The notes: generated by a model from the sequence alone, not told the origin. 13,437 nucleotides of DNA from an uncultured Bdellovibrionales bacterium (GCA_937927435.1 CALBDW010000125.1:1-13437); one strand, 5' to 3'. Positions 1-6,353 are shown, numbered from the stretch's first letter. Numbers and translations are program-made.

Positions 1-12
1 CGATACAAAAAG

Positions 13-54
13 AAAGCCAGAACGTGCCGGCACGGCAAGCTCTGGCTTTTTTTT
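13..54. terminator. Bidirectional intrinsic terminator
   Basis: A nine-base-pair stem is formed by AAAGCCAGA (13-21) and TCTGGCTTT (41-49). A nested GTGC/GCAC pairing lies inside the loop. A run of T follows on the plus strand (47-54), and the A-rich stretch at 7-15 gives a U-rich tail on the minus strand. It lies just past the tRNA-Leu in the minus direction, so it most likely ends the folD-gcvT-gcvH-tRNA transcript. It may also end a plus-strand gene outside the window. Confidence 0.85.
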
Positions 55-67
55 CGAGGATTTTAAA

Positions 68-152
68 TGGTACCCGGGACAGGACTTGAACCTGCACACC
101 TCGCGGCACCAGATCCTAAGTCTGGCGTGTCTACCAATTCCACCACCCGGGC
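68..152 (-). tRNA. tRNA-Leu (anticodon UAG)
   Basis: The minus strand reads as a complete 85-nt type II tRNA with an encoded CCA end (TGG at 68-70). The seven-base-pair acceptor stem is GCCCGGG with CCCGGGT, including one G-U pair at the end, and the discriminator base is A. The anticodon stem CCAGA/TCTGG encloses loop CTTAGGA, giving anticodon UAG, which reads leucine CUN codons. A long variable arm follows, as expected for tRNA-Leu. The T arm is GCAGG-TTCAAGT-CCTGT. It begins only 12 bases after the gcvH stop codon, so it is probably cut out of a shared transcript, although a promoter of its own inside gcvH cannot be excluded. Confidence 0.97.
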
Positions 153-164
153 AAAAAGACGATC

Positions 165-557
165 TTATTTTTTCTCAGAGATCAGCTTCTTGTAATCGGC
201 GACGCGCAGGAGATTCGCAAGCTCCTTCTCGGTATCCATTTCGATGCGAATCAGCCAGCCGTCGTTCATCGGATCATCGTTCAACGCGCTCGGGTCTTCA
301 ACCAAAGAGGAGTTAACTTCGATAACCGTACCGGAGACCGGCGAATACAGGTCGCTGGCGGCCTTCACACTTTCAACGACGCCGAAGCTCTCACCTTGGT
401 TCACTTTCGCGCCCTCTTCCGGGAGTTCGACGTAAACGATTTCACCGAGCTGTTCTTGCGCGAATTCGGTGATACCGACCGTGACGATGTTCTCGTCGAC
501 CTGAGCCCATTCGTGATCTTTCGTGTAATAGAAATCTTCGGGGAGTTGGTAAGACAT
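165..557 (-). CDS. gcvH: Glycine cleavage system H protein
   Basis: GcvH is the lipoyl carrier of the glycine cleavage system. Its lipoyl arm takes the aminomethyl group from GcvP and presents it to GcvT. The protein has 130 residues, normal for the family. It shows the N-terminal H-protein pattern with KDHEW near residue 15, VGIT near 27 and LGEIVYVELP at 37-46. The lipoylation motif ESVKA has the modified lysine at K65, followed by YSPVSG. The ATG at 555-557 has an AAGGAG site (567-572) nine bases upstream. It lies 22 bases downstream of gcvT, the usual T-H order, so the two are almost certainly co-transcribed. No gcvP follows; a tRNA-Leu does instead. The assignment is secure. Confidence 0.98.
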   Translation of the reverse strand: MSYQLPEDFYYTKDHEWAQVDENIVTVGITEFAQEQLGEIVYVELPEEGAKVNQGESFGVVESVKAASDLYSPVSGTVIEVNSSLVEDPSALNDDPMNDGWLIRIEMDTEKELANLLRVADYKKLISEKK

Positions 558-579
558 TCGTTAAATCTCCTTACTTAAA

Positions 580-1701
580 TTAATTCGCAGTTGCTGTTTT
601 CACGAACGGGGTCGCCACTACTCTCGCCTTCGCGCCCCGACCTCGGATATCAACGTAGATCTCGCTCCCGAGTTCAGAATGAGCGACATCGACATAGCCG
701 ATACCAATGGGAATATTGAGAGAAGGCGATTGAGTCCCACTTGTTACTCGGCCGATTTCCTTGTTGTCAAACGAAAGCAAATTATAACCTTGGCGCGGGA
801 TCCCCCGCTCTTCGAGCACAAAGCCCACAAGTTTACGCTTCAAACCGGCGTCGCGAACGGCGAGCATCGCTGCTTTTCCGATGAAATCCTTTTTGGCCGG
901 CTTCACGACCCATCCCAAGCCCGCTTCATAAGGGTTGGTCGTCTCGTCGATCTCATGACCATAGAGGCAATATTTCATTTCCGTCCGCAACGTATCGCGC
1001 GCGCCAAGCCCCGCGGGCTTAACGCCCAAGTCTTGGCCGCGTTCGAGCAGTTCCGACCACAGCTTAACCGTGTGAGAGACAGGAACGAATATTTCGCCTC
1101 CGTCTTCTCCGGTATAACCCGTACGAGCCACGACGACCTGCGTGTCAGCGAATGCAAACGATCGATGGGTGAATGCGCCCATGGCCGCGATCTCGGACGA
1201 AATCACGCGCGACAGAAGCTCGATGGCTTTGGGGCCTTGAACGGCGATCTGCCCCCACTGCTCGCTCTCGTTAATAATTTCCGCCCCGCGGTTGTTGGCG
1301 AGAACGTACGCGAAATCCTTCTCGGTGTTCGCGGCGTTCACGCAAAGAAGATAGTCTTGACCGGGCTCAATGCAATAAACGATCAAGTCGTCGACGATAC
1401 CTCCCTGCTCGTTCGGAAAGAGCGTGTACTGCGCTTGTCCGGCTTGAAGCTTCGAGACGTCGTTGGTCGTGATCCACTGAAGCGTTTCGAGCGATTTGGG
1501 GCCACGTACGCGAAACTCCCCCATATGCGTGACGTCGAAGAGACTCACGTTCGTGCGCGTGTTGAGATGCTCTTCTTTCAGGCCCTCGTATTGAACGGGC
1601 ATGTACCAGCCGGCGAACTCCACCATCCGGGCCCCAAGCTGCTGGTGCACTTCGCAGAGAACGGTTTTTTTCAAATTCAGATGGGAGCTTGCTTCCGCCA
1701 T
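580..1701 (-). CDS. gcvT: Aminomethyltransferase (glycine cleavage T protein)
   Basis: GcvT transfers the methylene carbon from lipoyl-bound aminomethyl on GcvH to tetrahydrofolate, releasing ammonia and giving 5,10-methylene-tetrahydrofolate. The 373-residue length is typical. Family signatures include FAGWYMPVQY (29-38), SLFDVTHMGEF (53-63), the GGIVDDLIVY segment (100-109) that holds the catalytic aspartate of the family, RTGYTGEDGGEIF in the middle, and GLGARDTLRTE followed by Y.YGHEID. The C-terminal OB-like domain has GFV and IGIGYVD elements. The ATG at 1699-1701 is preceded by AAGGAA-type bases. The gene sits between folD and gcvH on the same strand. The 118-base gap to folD contains a 7-bp inverted repeat but no recognisable glycine riboswitch. 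Confidence 0.98.
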   Translation of the reverse strand: MAEASSHLNLKKTVLCEVHQQLGARMVEFAGWYMPVQYEGLKEEHLNTRTNVSLFDVTHMGEFRVRGPKSLETLQWITTNDVSKLQAGQAQYTLFPNEQGGIVDDLIVYCIEPGQDYLLCVNAANTEKDFAYVLANNRGAEIINESEQWGQIAVQGPKAIELLSRVISSEIAAMGAFTHRSFAFADTQVVVARTGYTGEDGGEIFVPVSHTVKLWSELLERGQDLGVKPAGLGARDTLRTEMKYCLYGHEIDETTNPYEAGLGWVVKPAKKDFIGKAAMLAVRDAGLKRKLVGFVLEERGIPRQGYNLLSFDNKEIGRVTSGTQSPSLNIPIGIGYVDVAHSELGSEIYVDIRGRGAKARVVATPFVKTATAN

Positions 1702-1819
1702 GAGGTTCCTTTCTTCTCAAACAGGGCCCAAAAAACGGCTCCATGGTGGCGAGTTTGGGCTAGTGAAGTCAAGGCAACGGGAACTTACGGATTTTTTCAC
1801 TTGATGCGGAGCGATACTT

Positions 1820-2683
1820 TCAGGCTCGAACGCGTAACTCGGCCAAATGTACGGTGTTTTCCATCAGCATCTGGATCGTCATGGGACCAACCCCGCCAGG
1901 AACCGGCGTGGCAGCTTGAACCCATCCCTCCAGCTCTTCGAAGCGAACGTCGCCACAGAGCTTTCCGGCGAACTCCCCTTCCGTCGGCCGATGGATACCC
2001 ACATCGATCACGACGGCCCCTTTTCGGAAGGCCTCGCGCCCCAAAAACCGAGGCTGGCCGGCTGCTACGACGACGATATCTCCTTTTTGACACTCTTCGA
2101 TTAAGTTCCGGGTTTTCGAATGGCAAATAGTAACGGTCGCGTTCGCTTCCAAGAGCAAATGAGCCATCGGCTTACCGACGATATTGCTTCGCCCGACCAC
2201 AACCGCATGTCGGCCTGCAACATCAATTCCGTAATGCGCCAAAATCGCCATCACCCCGAACGGCGTACAGGGTGCCACCCGCTTCCGTCCCGCAAAGAGC
2301 AGTCCTAAATTCCCAACAGTCAAACCGTCCGGGTCTTTTTCCGGGAGGATGGCGTCGAGCGCCTTTTCGGGACGAATGTGCTTCGGCAGAGGGAGCTGTA
2401 CCAGGATGCCATCGACTGTTTCGTCGCGGTTCAGCCTTTCAATCTGGGCGATCAGCTCTTCTTCCGCGATGGAGGCCGGCAGCTCGAAATGAAAACTTTC
2501 AAGCCCCAAGGAGACCGACGTTTTCACCTTGTTTCGCACGTAAACCTGGCTGGCGGAATCGTCTCCGACGATGATCACCGCCAAGCCTGGCTTCCGGCCG
2601 TTTTGCGCAACGAATTTTTCCACCCGTTCGCGGAGAGAAACCTGTCTGGCTTTCGCAACCTCGGTGCCGCTGAGACGGAGCAC
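1820..2683 (-). CDS. folD: Bifunctional methylene-THF dehydrogenase/cyclohydrolase
   Basis: FolD interconverts 5,10-methylene-, 5,10-methenyl- and 10-formyl-tetrahydrofolate in the cytosol using NADP. The 287-residue protein carries the YVxxK catalytic motif (Y48, K52), GILVQLPLP (92-100), KDPDGLTVGNLG (116-127), PCTPFG (138-143), the nucleotide-binding segment VVGRSNIVGKP (162-172), and the C-terminal PVPGGVGPMT signature (260-269). The start is GTG (2681-2683). It is chosen because a full AAGGAG (2691-2696) lies seven bases upstream and the family N-terminus fits. Being upstream of gcvT-gcvH makes metabolic sense, since FolD uses the methylene-THF they produce. The gene is divergent from the small gene at 2846. 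Confidence 0.98.
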   Translation of the reverse strand: MLRLSGTEVAKARQVSLRERVEKFVAQNGRKPGLAVIIVGDDSASQVYVRNKVKTSVSLGLESFHFELPASIAEEELIAQIERLNRDETVDGILVQLPLPKHIRPEKALDAILPEKDPDGLTVGNLGLLFAGRKRVAPCTPFGVMAILAHYGIDVAGRHAVVVGRSNIVGKPMAHLLLEANATVTICHSKTRNLIEECQKGDIVVVAAGQPRFLGREAFRKGAVVIDVGIHRPTEGEFAGKLCGDVRFEELEGWVQAATPVPGGVGPMTIQMLMENTVHLAELRVRA

Positions 2684-2723
2684 GGCCGGCCTCCTTATGG
2701 TCCTGATCGGTTATGTGGGAAAA

Positions 2724-2735
2724 TCCTATATAGGA
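2724..2735. promoter_or_regulatory. Perfect 12-bp palindrome in folD upstream region
   Basis: TCCTATATAGGA is an exact palindrome located 41 bases upstream of the folD GTG start, in the divergent region shared with the small gene at 2846. Its AT core could serve as a -10-like element for folD or as an operator for a dimeric regulator. No well-spaced -35 could be matched to it, so its function is not established. Confidence 0.3.
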
Positions 2736-2780
2736 CAAAAACGCCGTAAATTCAGCAACCAAAGCGAAAGATTCACTTTC

Positions 2781-2809
2781 TTGACTGGCGCGGCGAAGAC
2801 TCCTAGTGT
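2781..2809 (+). promoter_or_regulatory. Candidate sigma-70-type promoter for the small gene
   Basis: TTGACT (2781-2786) is followed after exactly 17 bases by TAGTGT (2804-2809). The -35 matches consensus in five of six positions and the -10 is weaker. Transcription would start about 30 bases before the ATG at 2846. The spacing and the divergent gene layout support it; there is no direct evidence of use. Confidence 0.45.
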
Positions 2810-2845
2810 GGGCCAAGAACCGAAAGGAACCCGTACAGGAGCGCT

Positions 2846-3094
2846 ATGAAAAAATCGAGCGAAAAGGTCAAATTATCGAAAGACGGTAGCTCCATCGACT
2901 TCGTTCAATCCGACAGCCTGCCGACGTCGACGAAAAAGTTCCGGCAAAGCCCGGAAATCGAAGGCTTCTATCGCTTCATCTTTGAAAACGATCTCCGTGT
3001 TGAGGCTGCTGAAATTCTCGACAAGATCATTCAGCGCCGCCGCGAAGAACGTGAAGAAGCCGCCAAGAGCGGTCGCCGCAGCAAGAAACAGTAA
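2846..3094 (+). CDS. Small basic conserved-looking protein, function unknown
   Basis: This 82-residue protein has no signal peptide or membrane segment and is probably cytoplasmic. The N-terminal third is Lys/Ser-rich. The middle (about 33-60) reads as a compact helical segment with FRQSPEIEGFYRFIFENDLR, then AAEILDKIIQRRREE and a strongly basic tail rich in Arg and Lys. The tail could bind nucleic acid or anionic lipid, but no known domain is recognised. An AGGAG (2837-2841) lies four bases before the ATG, and a candidate promoter lies upstream. It is separated from the flp operon by a 9-bp hairpin and a sigma-54-like promoter, so it is probably its own unit despite sharing direction. The reading frame is convincing; the role is unknown. 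Confidence 0.78.
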   Translation: MKKSSEKVKLSKDGSSIDFVQSDSLPTSTKKFRQSPEIEGFYRFIFENDLRVEAAEILDKIIQRRREEREEAAKSGRRSKKQ

Positions 3095-3105
3095 TTGTTT
3101 TAAGG

Positions 3106-3133
3106 GCCACCCGGACAATCTTGACCGGGTGGC
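3106..3133. other. Strong 9-bp GC-rich hairpin between small gene and flp
   Basis: GCCACCCGG (3106-3114) and CCGGGTGGC (3125-3133) pair perfectly around a ten-base loop, 12 bases past the stop codon of the small gene. No T-tract follows on either strand, so it is not a classical intrinsic terminator. It may be a 3'-protecting or Rho-associated hairpin for the small gene, or part of the region upstream of the flp promoter. Confidence 0.5.
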
Positions 3134-3176
3134 GGACAGCCATCCATTCGCTTCCTCCTTTTCCCCGCCCTCGTTT

Positions 3177-3192
3177 TGGCCATTCCATTGCT
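3177..3192 (+). promoter_or_regulatory. Sigma-54 (-24/-12) promoter for the flp operon
   Basis: TGGCCATTCCATTGCT contains TGGC, seven bases, then TTGCT. This matches the sigma-54 consensus TGGCAC-N5-TTGCW at both invariant dinucleotides: GG at 3178-3179 and GC at 3190-3191 are 12 bases apart. Only the less conserved AC after TGGC differs. Transcription would start near 3203, about 26 bases before the flp ATG, with the AAGGAGG site inside that leader. Known biology fits, since pilin genes in several proteobacteria use sigma-54. No enhancer-binding activator gene is present in the window. Confidence 0.65.
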
Positions 3193-3228
3193 AGCGCGGA
3201 ATTTGTGATTTCAGAGAAGGAGGATCAA

Positions 3229-3495
3229 ATGTCCGCTCCGGCGAAGGGGAACGTCGTCAAAAACCAGCGTGGCCAAGGCTTAATCGAATACCTCATTATC
3301 GTCGCCCTCATGGGTGTCGCCACCATCGCGATTGTCCGCGTAATGAGTCAAACCGTCTCGTCACGATTTGCCTCGATCACCTACGCCCTTCAAGGCAAAC
3401 GCAAACAAGTGAGCCCCGAGAGAATCGAAGAAAGCCACTACAAAAAGAAAGATCTCAGCAACTTCTTCGACGGCGTCGGCAGCAAGTCTGATTGA
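3229..3495 (+). CDS. flp: Flp-type prepilin (major Tad pilin candidate)
   Basis: This 88-residue protein is the probable major subunit of a Flp/Tad (type IVb) pilus. A short basic leader ends at G15. The processing site fits the G-X4-E-Y pattern of Flp pilins (G15, then QGLI, E20, Y21), followed by a hydrophobic helix (LIIVALMGVATIAIV) and a charged C-terminal region rich in Lys, Glu and Ser. The mature chain would be 73 residues. The start at 3229 is chosen over an in-frame upstream ATG at 3121. It has AAGGAGG (3217-3223) just upstream, it gives a correct leader length, and the upstream extension would run through the sigma-54 element and the hairpin. It heads the operon; no prepilin peptidase gene is in view. 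Confidence 0.92.
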   Translation: MSAPAKGNVVKNQRGQGLIEYLIIVALMGVATIAIVRVMSQTVSSRFASITYALQGKRKQVSPERIEESHYKKKDLSNFFDGVGSKSD

Positions 3496-3501
3496 TCCCT
3501 T

Positions 3502-3870
3502 ATGAAGTTCAAGAACGAAACCGGTTCGGCCGCCGTCGAAACGGCGCTCGCCTCCGCATTTCTCGTCTTGGTGGTATCGGGCGGGCTCGTCTCTTCTTAT
3601 CTTGCCTTCGCCCGCGTGTGGATCTCACGAAGCGCATACGAAGGGGTCATTTGCCTTGCCACGGATGCCGCCAAACATGAGTGCCAGCGGCAAACGCGAG
3701 AACGGATTGAGCAAGCTCTGCCGGTCGGCCGGCTCACGGCCCTTAAAATGACAAAAACAAAAACGGCGGCCGTACTCGATTTGCGTTTCGAACTCAGCGA
3801 GGCGTTCGCGATACGCGTGCGCCACCACCAACCTCTTCCTCTTCAGCCCGAGGGGGCACGAACGCCATGA
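3502..3870 (+). CDS. TadE-like pseudopilin
   Basis: The 122-residue protein starts with MKFKNETG followed by SAAVETALASAFLVLVV, a prepilin-like leader with glycine at G8 and glutamate at the +5 position (E13), then a hydrophobic helix to about residue 36. This resembles TadE-family pseudopilins, which are processed by the same peptidase as Flp and are thought to sit at the pilus base or tip. The remaining part is a small exported domain with C51 and C61 and no motif I recognise, ending in a Pro-rich tail. It starts six bases after flp stops, and its end overlaps the next gene by four bases (ATGA), indicating translational coupling. The TadE label rests on the N-terminus and context. Confidence 0.8.
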   Translation: MKFKNETGSAAVETALASAFLVLVVSGGLVSSYLAFARVWISRSAYEGVICLATDAAKHECQRQTRERIEQALPVGRLTALKMTKTKTAAVLDLRFELSEAFAIRVRHHQPLPLQPEGARTP

Positions 3871-4619
3871 ACGACAGAGGTTCCGCGACAATCGCCACGA
3901 TCACTTTGCTTCCCCTGCTTATGGCGATCGCCGCCGTCTTCTTCGCGAGCTATCTTCTACTTCTGGCCGACAGCGAAGCCCGACACGTGTGCAGAACGGA
4001 ACTCCTCCACGCTCAAGCCCTCATCAGCCGCCATCTGGAGCAACTTTTCGCCCTCAATCCGAGGGCCCACTCTCTCCGTCTGCAGCGGCGAACGGCTGAA
4101 GCTAAGGTCGCGGCGACGCTCGGAACACCAGCTCATCTGGCCGCCCAGGCCGAGCTTCAAGCCGTCATACAGGCGCAGCTCGCTCTCGCCCTTGCCCAGA
4201 AAAAACTGATCAACCTCGCCCGCCTTCACGCGCGAACCGCGCCAGCCCTTACCCTTGCCAAAATCCATCGGACCTTACGCGCGCGGCGAGCTCTTGTTCG
4301 AGCGGACACAAAACCTGATGACTGGCGTTCAAGCCAAAGAATCCCGCGTATCGATTTGCGAAAAAAACCAGCGGGCTCGCTCACGCCCGATTACGAGCCG
4401 GGCGTGAACTTCAACGTCTCCCAGGAAATGCGAGTCAGTTGGTCGTTCGGAGTCGATTCTTTATTACCCTCGTGGCTTAAACCGTTCGGTCGATTCCATG
4501 GCCTCAGAGTGAACGCGGAATGTTCCGCGACTTTAATTCAGGAGAAAAACAAATGGCGTCCGCAACTCACCAAAGAGGGCAAGCGATTGTCGAACTTCTC
4601 ATTGCGGTCTCTTTTCTGA
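3867..4619 (+). CDS. TadG-like pilus-associated protein
   Basis: The 250-residue protein begins MNDRGSATIATITLLPLLMAI, a short leader plus hydrophobic helix (about 6-34) typical of TadE/TadG-type Tad proteins. Unlike its neighbours it lacks glutamate at +5 after the glycine (A10 instead), so processing is uncertain. The middle (about 45-150) is a long Ala/Leu/Arg/His-rich segment likely to be helical or coiled. The C-terminal third (about 175-230) alternates hydrophobic residues as in a beta-rich domain. It begins by a four-base overlap with the preceding gene. Its 3' end overlaps the next gene by 67 bases. No von Willebrand-type domain is evident, so it is not a full-length classical TadG. 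Confidence 0.75.
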   Translation: MNDRGSATIATITLLPLLMAIAAVFFASYLLLLADSEARHVCRTELLHAQALISRHLEQLFALNPRAHSLRLQRRTAEAKVAATLGTPAHLAAQAELQAVIQAQLALALAQKKLINLARLHARTAPALTLAKIHRTLRARRALVRADTKPDDWRSSQRIPRIDLRKKPAGSLTPDYEPGVNFNVSQEMRVSWSFGVDSLLPSWLKPFGRFHGLRVNAECSATLIQEKNKWRPQLTKEGKRLSNFSLRSLF

Positions 4620-4723
4620 TCGCCTTTTTTTATCTGTCCTTTGAAGTCTCGGAGATCGCTTTAAAGGAGCAAAGCCGTTACCGCTTTCAAAAATCGCAGT
4701 CAGTCCCGAAGGAGAGACGATGA
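4553..4723 (+). CDS. Small pseudopilin overlapping the TadG-like gene
   Basis: This 56-residue protein has a leader ending at G9, then QAIVEL with glutamate at +5 (E14) and a hydrophobic stretch (about 15-28), followed by a short basic tail. That is the prepilin-like pattern of Flp/TadE proteins with almost no exported domain. An upstream in-frame ATG at 4520 exists. The start at 4553 is preferred because AGGAG (4540-4544) lies eight bases before it and it yields a normal leader. The gene begins inside the preceding gene in another frame (67-base overlap), and its stop overlaps the next start (ATGA at 4720-4723). Coupling on both sides argues that it is real. It could be a minor pilin or a priming subunit. 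Confidence 0.75.
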   Translation: MASATHQRGQAIVELLIAVSFLIAFFYLSFEVSEIALKEQSRYRFQKSQSVPKERR

Positions 4724-5241
4724 TACGCATGATTCTAGCCAAGCTGCCACGATTGCAGCCGTCGCAATGGACCTGGATCGCCGCGGCACTTCTCGCCGGG
4801 TTTATGGCCTATTACCGCGACATGACGGCGCCAGCTTCGGACAATCCGCTTGAGCCGGAACCCGTTGAATCCGCGGCCACTTATATCCCCGCCGGCTATG
4901 TGCTCGTCCCGATCGAGGTCGCCAATTATGAATCCTTGGACTCAATTCTCGGAAAATTCGGGATCGTTGATCTCTATATACCGTCGGACGATCCGAGGAA
5001 AAAGGCGCGAAAGGTCGCCGAAAGGATCCGTATCCTCCGCGCGCCACTAAATCGGAGTCAATTCGCGGTCTTGGCTCGCGAAGAAGACTCGGCTCAACTG
5101 GTCTCTCACGACGGCCCCTTTCTCGTTGTCGTCAAGAATCCCCATCAAGCGGGCACAGGAATTGTTAACGCCGGTAAACGTAGCGCCAAAGGCCGCTCAT
5201 CACGAATAACGGTCGAGGTCATGCAGGATGAAAAGGAGTAA
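4720..5241 (+). CDS. Short CpaB/RcpC-like pilus assembly protein
   Basis: CpaB/RcpC proteins are inner-membrane-anchored periplasmic parts of Tad systems that work with the secretin. This 173-residue protein has one N-terminal membrane segment (about 16-32), a linker, then IPAGYVLVPIEV (56-67), FGIVDLYIP (80-88, in the place of the family's PGDRVDV), VAERIRILRAP (99-109), and a VLAREEDSAQLVSHDGPFLVVVKNP stretch (117-141) that matches the RcpC-domain pattern ending in L.LRNP. Usual CpaB proteins are about 250-300 residues; here the SAF domain before this region is reduced or missing. AAGGAG precedes the ATG. It overlaps the previous gene by four bases and the next by 14. I am confident of the family, less of exact orthology. 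Confidence 0.8.
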   Translation: MIRMILAKLPRLQPSQWTWIAAALLAGFMAYYRDMTAPASDNPLEPEPVESAATYIPAGYVLVPIEVANYESLDSILGKFGIVDLYIPSDDPRKKARKVAERIRILRAPLNRSQFAVLAREEDSAQLVSHDGPFLVVVKNPHQAGTGIVNAGKRSAKGRSSRITVEVMQDEKE

Positions 5242-6304
5242 AAAAATAGCTTCCGTTTTTATCGCGTTTTCGTTCTCCGCCCAAAGCGTCTTCGCTCTCA
5301 CTCCGCAGGATCCCATCGAGGCGCCACTCGTACGCGGGCCGGGCATATCTCAGGGAACTCTTGAGGCCGTCGCCGTTGCGGAAGGCCGCACGACTCTGAC
5401 TGATTATCTCGATCATCACCGGCCGGGCGAAGAACTATCCGAAAGACTCCAGCGCCTTTTCGAACGAGCCCAGTCTTCCTGGCTCTCAGGATCGCTTACC
5501 ACGGCCAAAAGGACGTTTCTTGAAATAACGGATCTCACACTCAGAGCAGATTGGCGCGAGTCTCAGCGGGAAGTCATCCATTACTCATATTTGCGGCTCG
5601 CGCAGCTTGCGCCCAATAGCGAGGAACAAAACCAGTGGCTTACGAAAGCCGCCCGCGCTTTTCCCGATTTACAGGCGGATCCCAGCCTTTTCCCTCCACC
5701 ATTATACGAAAAGTTCCGTTCGATTCGCGCGAAGCTTCTCGCTTCAGCGAAGGGGTTTGAAACGGACGCTCGGTTTCAAAACGCCAGATACCTGCTCATT
5801 AACGGGAAACGATTCGAACTATCTCAAAAACTCACCATCCGTCTACCGGACACGACGTTTCGGGTGACAGTGCTTTCCGACTTTCACCCGCCGGTGACGA
5901 GGATCATGCATCGGAGCGAACTCGAGTCGTTCGAGCCGAACACTCCAGCCTTCGCCAGCGGGACCTGCCAAAGTCCCGAAGGGGCCACCCTCCCCACAGA
6001 GCTTTCGCAAATCGCCGTCGTCTACGCGGTCGACTGTATTCGCGTCCGCTCGGGAAACCGCTGGTTACCACTCGAACGCGAAACGCCTCCGACACACGCT
6101 CGCACGAAAGAGATGAATGCCGATCTCACCGCGAACCTTTCGGCTTCTCCTGCCGTCTCATCCCCGAAAAACACTCGAACCTGGCTGTGGGCGGGCCTCG
6201 CCGTTCTCGCGACCGGCGCCCTGCTTTTGACCATGAAAGAAATCAATCAGAACCCGCCGGCACCAGAACCCGTGATCAAGCCGGTGGAGAGAGAAGGGTA
6301 TTAA
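5228..6304 (+). CDS. Exported, C-terminally membrane-anchored protein of the pilus operon
   Basis: The family is not securely recognised. The 358-residue protein has a signal peptide (basic N-terminus, hydrophobic core, likely cleavage after A23), a helical repeat-like region (about 66-148) that resembles TPR-type helices, and PPPLYEKFRSIRAKL (157-170). That segment is reminiscent of proteins that join TPR-like helices to a PEGA-like beta domain. A beta-rich part follows (about 186-285, with a single cysteine pair C247 and C270). A Ser/Thr/Pro linker leads to one membrane helix (318-336) and a short Pro-rich tail. The topology suggests a periplasmic domain tethered to the inner membrane. It overlaps the CpaB-like gene by 14 bases and is last in the operon, so it is probably a structural accessory of this pilus. 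Confidence 0.82.
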   Translation: MKRSKKIASVFIAFSFSAQSVFALTPQDPIEAPLVRGPGISQGTLEAVAVAEGRTTLTDYLDHHRPGEELSERLQRLFERAQSSWLSGSLTTAKRTFLEITDLTLRADWRESQREVIHYSYLRLAQLAPNSEEQNQWLTKAARAFPDLQADPSLFPPPLYEKFRSIRAKLLASAKGFETDARFQNARYLLINGKRFELSQKLTIRLPDTTFRVTVLSDFHPPVTRIMHRSELESFEPNTPAFASGTCQSPEGATLPTELSQIAVVYAVDCIRVRSGNRWLPLERETPPTHARTKEMNADLTANLSASPAVSSPKNTRTWLWAGLAVLATGALLLTMKEINQNPPAPEPVIKPVEREGY

Positions 6305-6330
6305 AAAAGCCGCGTTTTTCAACGCGGCTC
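6303..6330. terminator. Shared terminator between convergent genes
   Basis: GCCGCGTT (6309-6316) pairs with AACGCGGC (6321-6328). On the minus strand the loop is GAAA and six U residues follow, making a strong intrinsic terminator for the 675-residue protein gene. On the plus strand the tail is weaker (TCTTAG). It therefore ends the pilus operon less well. The A-tract overlaps the plus-strand stop codon at 6302-6304. Confidence 0.85.
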
Positions 6331-6353
6331 TTAGAACCCGTCAATAGGATCGC

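Noticed and set aside
1702..1819. Glycine riboswitch upstream of gcvT
   Set aside because: The 118-base gap is too short for a tandem aptamer and lacks the conserved glycine aptamer sequences. Only a 7-bp inverted repeat (GCCCAAA/TTTGGGC, 1726-1760) with a 21-base loop is present.
679..2130. Long plus-strand open frame of 483 codons opposite gcvT and folD
   Set aside because: It lies antisense to two secure genes, its product is Arg/His-rich with no domain, and it has no convincing ribosome site. It is a by-product of codon bias in the real genes.
3121..3228. N-terminal extension of the Flp pilin from the in-frame ATG at 3121
   Set aside because: It would add 36 residues ahead of the leader, overlaps the hairpin and the sigma-54 element, and lacks a ribosome site, whereas 3229 has AAGGAGG and a normal leader.
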